Source: Flabesymbios commensalis (lineage: Eukaryota > Annelida > Polychaeta > Terebellida > Flabelligeridae). Taken from it: a DNA stretch of 64,000 nt. The stretch covers positions 61,077,521 through 61,141,520 of the forward strand of contig OZ024908.1 in the NCBI GenBank assembly GCA_964017125.1, written 5' to 3'. The position numbers and the translations under genes were made by a program. This document shows positions 59,495 to 64,000 of the stretch, one piece after another. The notes under the pieces are model-generated. The model searched no databases. It was not told where the DNA came from and saw only the letters and a program-made list of their open reading frames with translations. Each line of letters starts with the position of its first letter. Position 1 is the first letter of the stretch.

Positions 59495-60223
59495 GTGTCA
59501 TCAGCTCGGTTGTAGGCCTACTAACCGTGTCAAACGCAGTGTATTGTTAACTTCAGACAGGCTTTAAATACACACCCACCCACCCTTATCATGTTAATGT
59601 AGTGATAAAGAAACACATTGTATACTAATCACAGTGCTTTCTCACGTTTACAGTCGACAAGCAGTTGTTTGTAAACACGATTTCACAAACTTTCAACGGT
59701 AGGATTAAAATATGTCAGTGGGCCGGGGTATGAACCAGTATTTCCCCTGGTTTAGGCGCATTCTTTCTTGAAATATTGTGATTACAGTCTAGATTACCGG
59801 TCTTAGCGGTATTATTCTATATTTGTATGTATTTTATATATGCTCGTAGGCATAGACTACAGGGGTGCAAAGCTATCTATGTGCCATGCCAGTCCACAGT
59901 AGGTCCATATATACTACTAAGCCGATGCGTGGCATGTAGCTGTGCAGGGGTGTGTATTCGACAAGTGAGTGAGCGATAATAGGTGATTTAACTATACCAT
60001 CATGCAAAGCCTCAGGTGCACCGTTTTTTTCGGATATGGCAATTCGAAGCTCGCTTATTATGTATTGTCTGTGGGATCTTTTTACCTTTCATTCTCACAC
60101 TCTGCGCATTGATTTTCACTATGAGACGTATATAGGTATCAGCCCATATCGCACTCTTAACTGTAGTTTGAACTGCAATCCATGGCAGTTATGTCATGTG
60201 TGAGAAAATACAAACGTTGATAT
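59495..60223. other. Intergenic, nothing recognised
   Basis: No repeat or coding signal noticed. Confidence 0.5.
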
Positions 60224-60305
60224 TGAAAATACAGCACATGTCCAATGAATAAGGTGTTTGCCTAAAAGCTCGCACCTTATTTATTGGACGAGTGCTGTAT
60301 TTTCC
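60224..60305. repeat. Inverted repeat (hairpin), about 30-bp arms
   Basis: GAAAATACAGCACATGTCCA and TGGACGAGTGCTGTATTTTC pair, continuing into ATGAATAAGGTG / CACCTTATTTAT. It may be a small MITE. Confidence 0.7.
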
Positions 60306-60785
60306 CATATCGCACTCAAATGAACACCGTTTGCATATCTCCCGCCATAGGCCTACTAGCTCGTTTACATTAGCCCGATCGCTTAAAAACATAAAGAAGA
60401 CTAATTACAGCCTATCAATTCAAGCAATGAATTGGGATATCATCCGACATGTAGGCCTAATGCAATCATACATAATTCAAACCGCATTAGAAATAAAACT
60501 CCTCTTGTCTTCAAACTCAATAGTACAATTAAATAAATTAAATTATAAAAGATAAAACATTATAGTATATTAAATATTTTATTGACATACGAAATATCAG
60601 ACAAATACAATTGTCATCTTATACAAAAAAAATATAAACATACAATTCAAAAAAATATAGGAACTACATAAAATATTGTGAAAACTTCAAAAGTGCATAG
60701 TTAATAACACATACATGTACCTACAATTATAGACCTACATATAATTATATATCGTTAGGACCTACATTTTCTATTATTAAAATAT
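60306..60785. other. Intergenic; may include the LINE 3' UTR
   Basis: Very AT-rich. As the LINE fragment next to it is read toward lower coordinates, its 3' UTR would fall here. No poly-A or simple tail was fixed. Confidence 0.4.
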
Positions 60786-61260
60786 CTACTTCTTAGCTTT
60801 AATTATAAAATTACCCAGAGATATTAATAGAGCCATTCTATCTGTATTCATTATGGATAGGAACTTATTTTTACTTGTCAAAGAAGCGAAATGGGGGATG
60901 AATTTTTAAGATTCTGCAAATAATTTCTCTCTTATAATGGACAAAATTTGACATTCTATTAAAAAATGAATTTAATCACCCACTTTACTTGGACATGCTA
61001 CACAAAATCTCAAATTTGCAGGGGTGATAGGGCGAGTGTATCTACCAGTTTCAATTTCTAAATGATGTGAGCTTAGACGTAATAAATATTGTGCAATTGC
61101 ATAGAGGTATTTAGGTATGTTGATAAATAGGTAGGGTTATGGTAAGAATGGTAATTTCTTTGTATAATCTGAGCTTTGGATTTTTAGTCGAATTGTTAAT
61201 TTCCTGGTGCCAGTCATTTCTAAAAATTAATTCCACGTGTCCACATAGGTATATTATTAA
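60786..61260 (-). mobile_element. Non-LTR retrotransposon (LINE) 3' coding end, decayed
   Basis: On the - strand the frames read NPKLRLYKEI, then LFINIPKYLYAIAQYLLRLS, SSHHLEIETGRYTRPITP and FCVACPSKVGD, then IHFLIECQILSIIREKLF, ending IKAKK and a TAG at 60786-60788. This is the usual tail of a LINE ORF2: RxSxHxLxIExGRYxRP, C-x2-C, (E)DExHFLxxC. At least one frame change (near 61135) and two in-frame stops (after KVGD and after FAES) show that it is dead. Only the last 150 or so codons remain. Confidence 0.8.
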
Positions 61261-61732
61261 CGGAAGTCTGATCATAGTACAACAAAAATATTTTTAAAAT
61301 ATCTAAAACTTAGGGGTGAGAAATACACATGGGTGAATTATTGAGTACAAACTGGCATGGTGGTGTTGGTGTACAAATGTATTCACCCCTTGAATTTAAA
61401 AAAAATGGTATGAAAGCAGTAATTTTCACAATACATGTTTATTTTTATCAATTATTCAATTCGGTTGTTTTCCAACTTTTAGCGGAGTCCATCCACGATT
61501 GCCTAATACGTCCTATATATGTATAGCAGAACACCACCAGTCCCAGATTGAATGTTAAGGCTGAAAAAGAAAAAAATCCTATTTTGGCTTACATCTGACA
61601 CCCTCCCTCCCCCTGTGTTTATGAAGCCCTGCTGCCCCTAGGCCTACACATGTGAGTTTCCAGCTGCGGCAGATGAAAACAATACCATGTCGCCTTTTTC
61701 CATGTCAAAATAGTGATTACACTTTTTTCCAA
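61261..61732. other. Intergenic, nothing recognised
   Basis: No feature supported. The 65-codon frame at 61329-61526 (+) has no family match. Confidence 0.5.
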
Positions 61733-61772
61733 CTTTGTATAAATGGTATACAAATGTTTTGTGTTTACTGGG
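61733..61772. mobile_element. CCCAGCAAACAC-family MITE, right end only
   Basis: CTTTGTATAAATGGTATACA followed by AATGTTTTGTGTTTACTGGG. Confidence 0.65.
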
Positions 61773-64000
61773 ATAACTCTACAGACGATTAAAAAGTTTA
61801 TAAAATAATTGTGTTCTGGACATGCCTATGGGATTTACCCCCCTGACATAACAAAACAGCTGGAGATTTGGGTTAATCTGCGCAATTACTGCATGCTGCG
61901 ATACCGTTGCATTTTTCAAGCAGCTCTGTTGTCCTTGGATATTATTTGACTCAGAATCATGAGTATGCCATTACAGTCTCAGATTCAAACTGGTGGGCGA
62001 CAGAATATTGTGGTAAAAAAAATGCTGGTATAGACATTAAAACGTACCTGGCAAGGCTGGACTGCCTAACTACGTGGCGTCCTTGCGATGTGATCAGTGT
62101 AATTTAAATGATTTTTCAATAGGCCATTGACTGAACGAAACTATAGAAGCCAGTATGTGCAGCGATCGTCATCTTGGATAGCTGAGTGATTAAACATTCA
62201 ACGATGTATGAAGTCCACCTGTTTCCGAAAGTGTACATGGCTAAACAAATCAACAGCAAAACAATTATATATATAATTATATGGCCACGATCGTATGCAT
62301 GTTGTGAAAGCAAAAGTTATATTTAATTTATAGTATTAGTATTGCTAATATATTATGTATTTTATTTTTTTGTAGGTCACGAGTTATCTTTCTGGAATTT
62401 CGCGTTATATTCTGGATTACTAGAAGAGCTGTAACAATCAAACAATAAGAAAAAACACATAAAACATGAGGTCAGATTTTAAAATCAGTTTGCTGGATTT
62501 GCGTTGTGAATATAGATCCATGCCTAATCAATTTGAAATCAAAGTATAGTAGGCCTATAGCTTTTAAAACAATTTGGCAACATCATTTCTATATTATTCT
62601 GCAAATTATAGATTATAATGCAGTGCCATCCTCTACAAATAACACAAATCCGAAACTTGGACGTCAACATTTTTGATGATACTATCCATTTACATCCGTA
62701 TCCACAAAGTTATGTTTAGGGCTGGTTTAACCAAACACTGTTGATCATGTCGATGAAAACTTAGGTTAAGCATTAAACATGCACAAAGGCAGTTTAGGCA
62801 CAAAGGCAGTTTAGGCAAACCACTGGTTTAAACATGTTAAACCTGGCAGTTAATCACACTCCCCGACGTTAGGTTGGAACAGGCTACACAGTGCTCTGTG
62901 TAGCAGTTAATCAACCAAAAATGAAATCTGCTCAAGATTTAGTTTTTTGCGACAAAGCAACAACGTATTTTAAATGGAATTGATATTAAGACACTGTATG
63001 TCGATACGTTTGCTTTAACTAGTGAAACAAAACCAGAAAAAAACAGGCAAACCCTTGATACAAATATATTAGACCGTTAAAAAATCAATATTCAAATGTG
63101 TTATATTAGCAATATATGAAAACCATTAAAACGATATCCAGCTAGAGAAGATGTTCGGTATACATTCATATACGGTACACCCCTAAATCTTTTTACAAGG
63201 AATTACAAGGAATTTTCATATATGTTTCAACAATTATGGTAACACTTGCTCATCATCGCCCCATCCTCAAAATCAGCTTATCTGAAAATAATTGTCACCT
63301 TCTTCTTCATTCCAATTGCTGGAATGTGCTTTCAACATGTTCCACACCACGATTCAAGATAGTATGTGGGGGATAGAACCCGTGTATGAATGTCGGATCA
63401 AAATGTAAAAACAGCGGGTTTGGTATTCTGAAGGTTTATTTAACTAGAGCAAATTTGCTTCGGTGGATAGGCCTACGGTTTATATTTTCTTTAAATGTCT
63501 GTTTAGTTGCACTTGTGTTAACGCTAAGCTATCGGGTTTGGTAAAACGTATGTTGTGGTTACGACAACTAGAGCCTGTACGGAAAACAATACTAGACTAT
63601 AATAGGCCTACCTATAAAAATATAGGAATTTGGTTGATCCCCTTATATAATAGCAGTAGGATATATTAGATGAATTTGAGTATTTTGCAAGACACAACAT
63701 GATTTAAAATGTAGAAAAAAATCCCATATTTCTCATATTACTTTGTGTGAAAGTGTGACAGGGAGCCCTGACATTGAGAAGATGTTTGACTGAACACCAC
63801 ACAACATTATTTCGTAGGACTGAGAAAATATCTTAACATGTTTTTAATATCAGACAAAAAAAAACATCAATAAAAATGTTGAAAAAAGTTTTATTGTTAT
63901 GGGCGAAAATGTGCCAAAAATATACAATAATATATTTATATCTATAATATATTTTTAATATTAAAAACAAGTTTTATAGATAACACTTCACAGACCTTAC
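61773..64000. other. Right-end intergenic DNA
   Basis: AT-rich. A 16-bp tandem pair (CACAAAGGCAGTTTAGG) lies at 62783-62816, and ACTGGTTTAAAC / GGTTTAACC words near 62723-62850 form a loose inverted cluster. No gene is supported. Confidence 0.5.

Noticed and set aside
1-64000. LTR retroelements, Polinton-like or other virus-like elements
   Set aside because: No long terminal direct repeats, protease, integrase, capsid or envelope signatures were noticed. The only reverse-transcriptase-related remnants look like LINE tails.

Overview
The window looks like nuclear DNA of a marine invertebrate deuterostome, most likely an echinoderm. This is an inference from AT-rich DNA with long introns, GT-AG splicing, very dense short palindromic transposons, frequent AGGCCTA words and an intronless orphan class A GPCR. 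I cannot name the species.

Only two protein-coding genes are supported. The main one is a lysosomal beta-N-acetylhexosaminidase (GH20, HEXA/HEXB family) on the + strand, spread over about 30 kb (17040-47397). I placed 13 coding positions by homology and splice-site phase; they join into a 551-554 residue protein with signal peptide, N-terminal GH20b domain, the HLGGDEV catalytic motif and the C-terminal cysteine region. The second gene is a class A GPCR on the - strand (32762-33715), nested in an intron of the first.

The most interesting feature is coding position 10 of the hexosaminidase. It exists in three diverged copies: 10a at 29195-29366, 10b at 39547-39727 and 10c at 44600-44771. Exons on either side are single copy. 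All three start in phase 0 and end in phase 1, with lengths of 172, 181 and 172 (each 1 mod 3). Using exactly one keeps the frame; using none, two or all three breaks it. The exon carries the catalytic Tyr and the two residues that in human enzymes separate the alpha subunit (Asn-Arg, anionic substrates) from the beta subunit (Asp-Leu). Copy 10b reads Asn-Arg and has an alpha-like longer loop, 10c reads Asp-Tyr (beta-like), and 10a reads Ser-Gln (neither). One gene may therefore make alpha-like, beta-like and a third kind of subunit by mutually exclusive splicing. In humans this split needs two genes.

Layout: 1-16820 is intergenic, with dispersed repeats, a 3.1 kb inverted-repeat element (7654-10792), a palindromic TTAA element (14576-14949) and a perfect 124-bp tandem duplication (15864-16111). 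16821-16864 holds two inverted E-box/M-box sites that may be a lysosomal-gene promoter element. 17040-29366 holds exons 1-10a; 29367-44599 is the long alternative-exon region with the GPCR and many MITEs; 44600-47397 holds exons 10c-13. 47398-64000 is intergenic: more MITEs, a 2.3 kb minisatellite inside a larger inverted-repeat element (55368-58371), and a decayed LINE 3' end (60786-61260).

Two groups of short DNA elements dominate the non-coding DNA. One has TTAA-CCCTT termini and strong internal hairpins in at least five sequence types; neighbours often share one TTAA. The other is a roughly 100-bp palindrome with CCCAGCAAACAC termini, present in about 20 copies.
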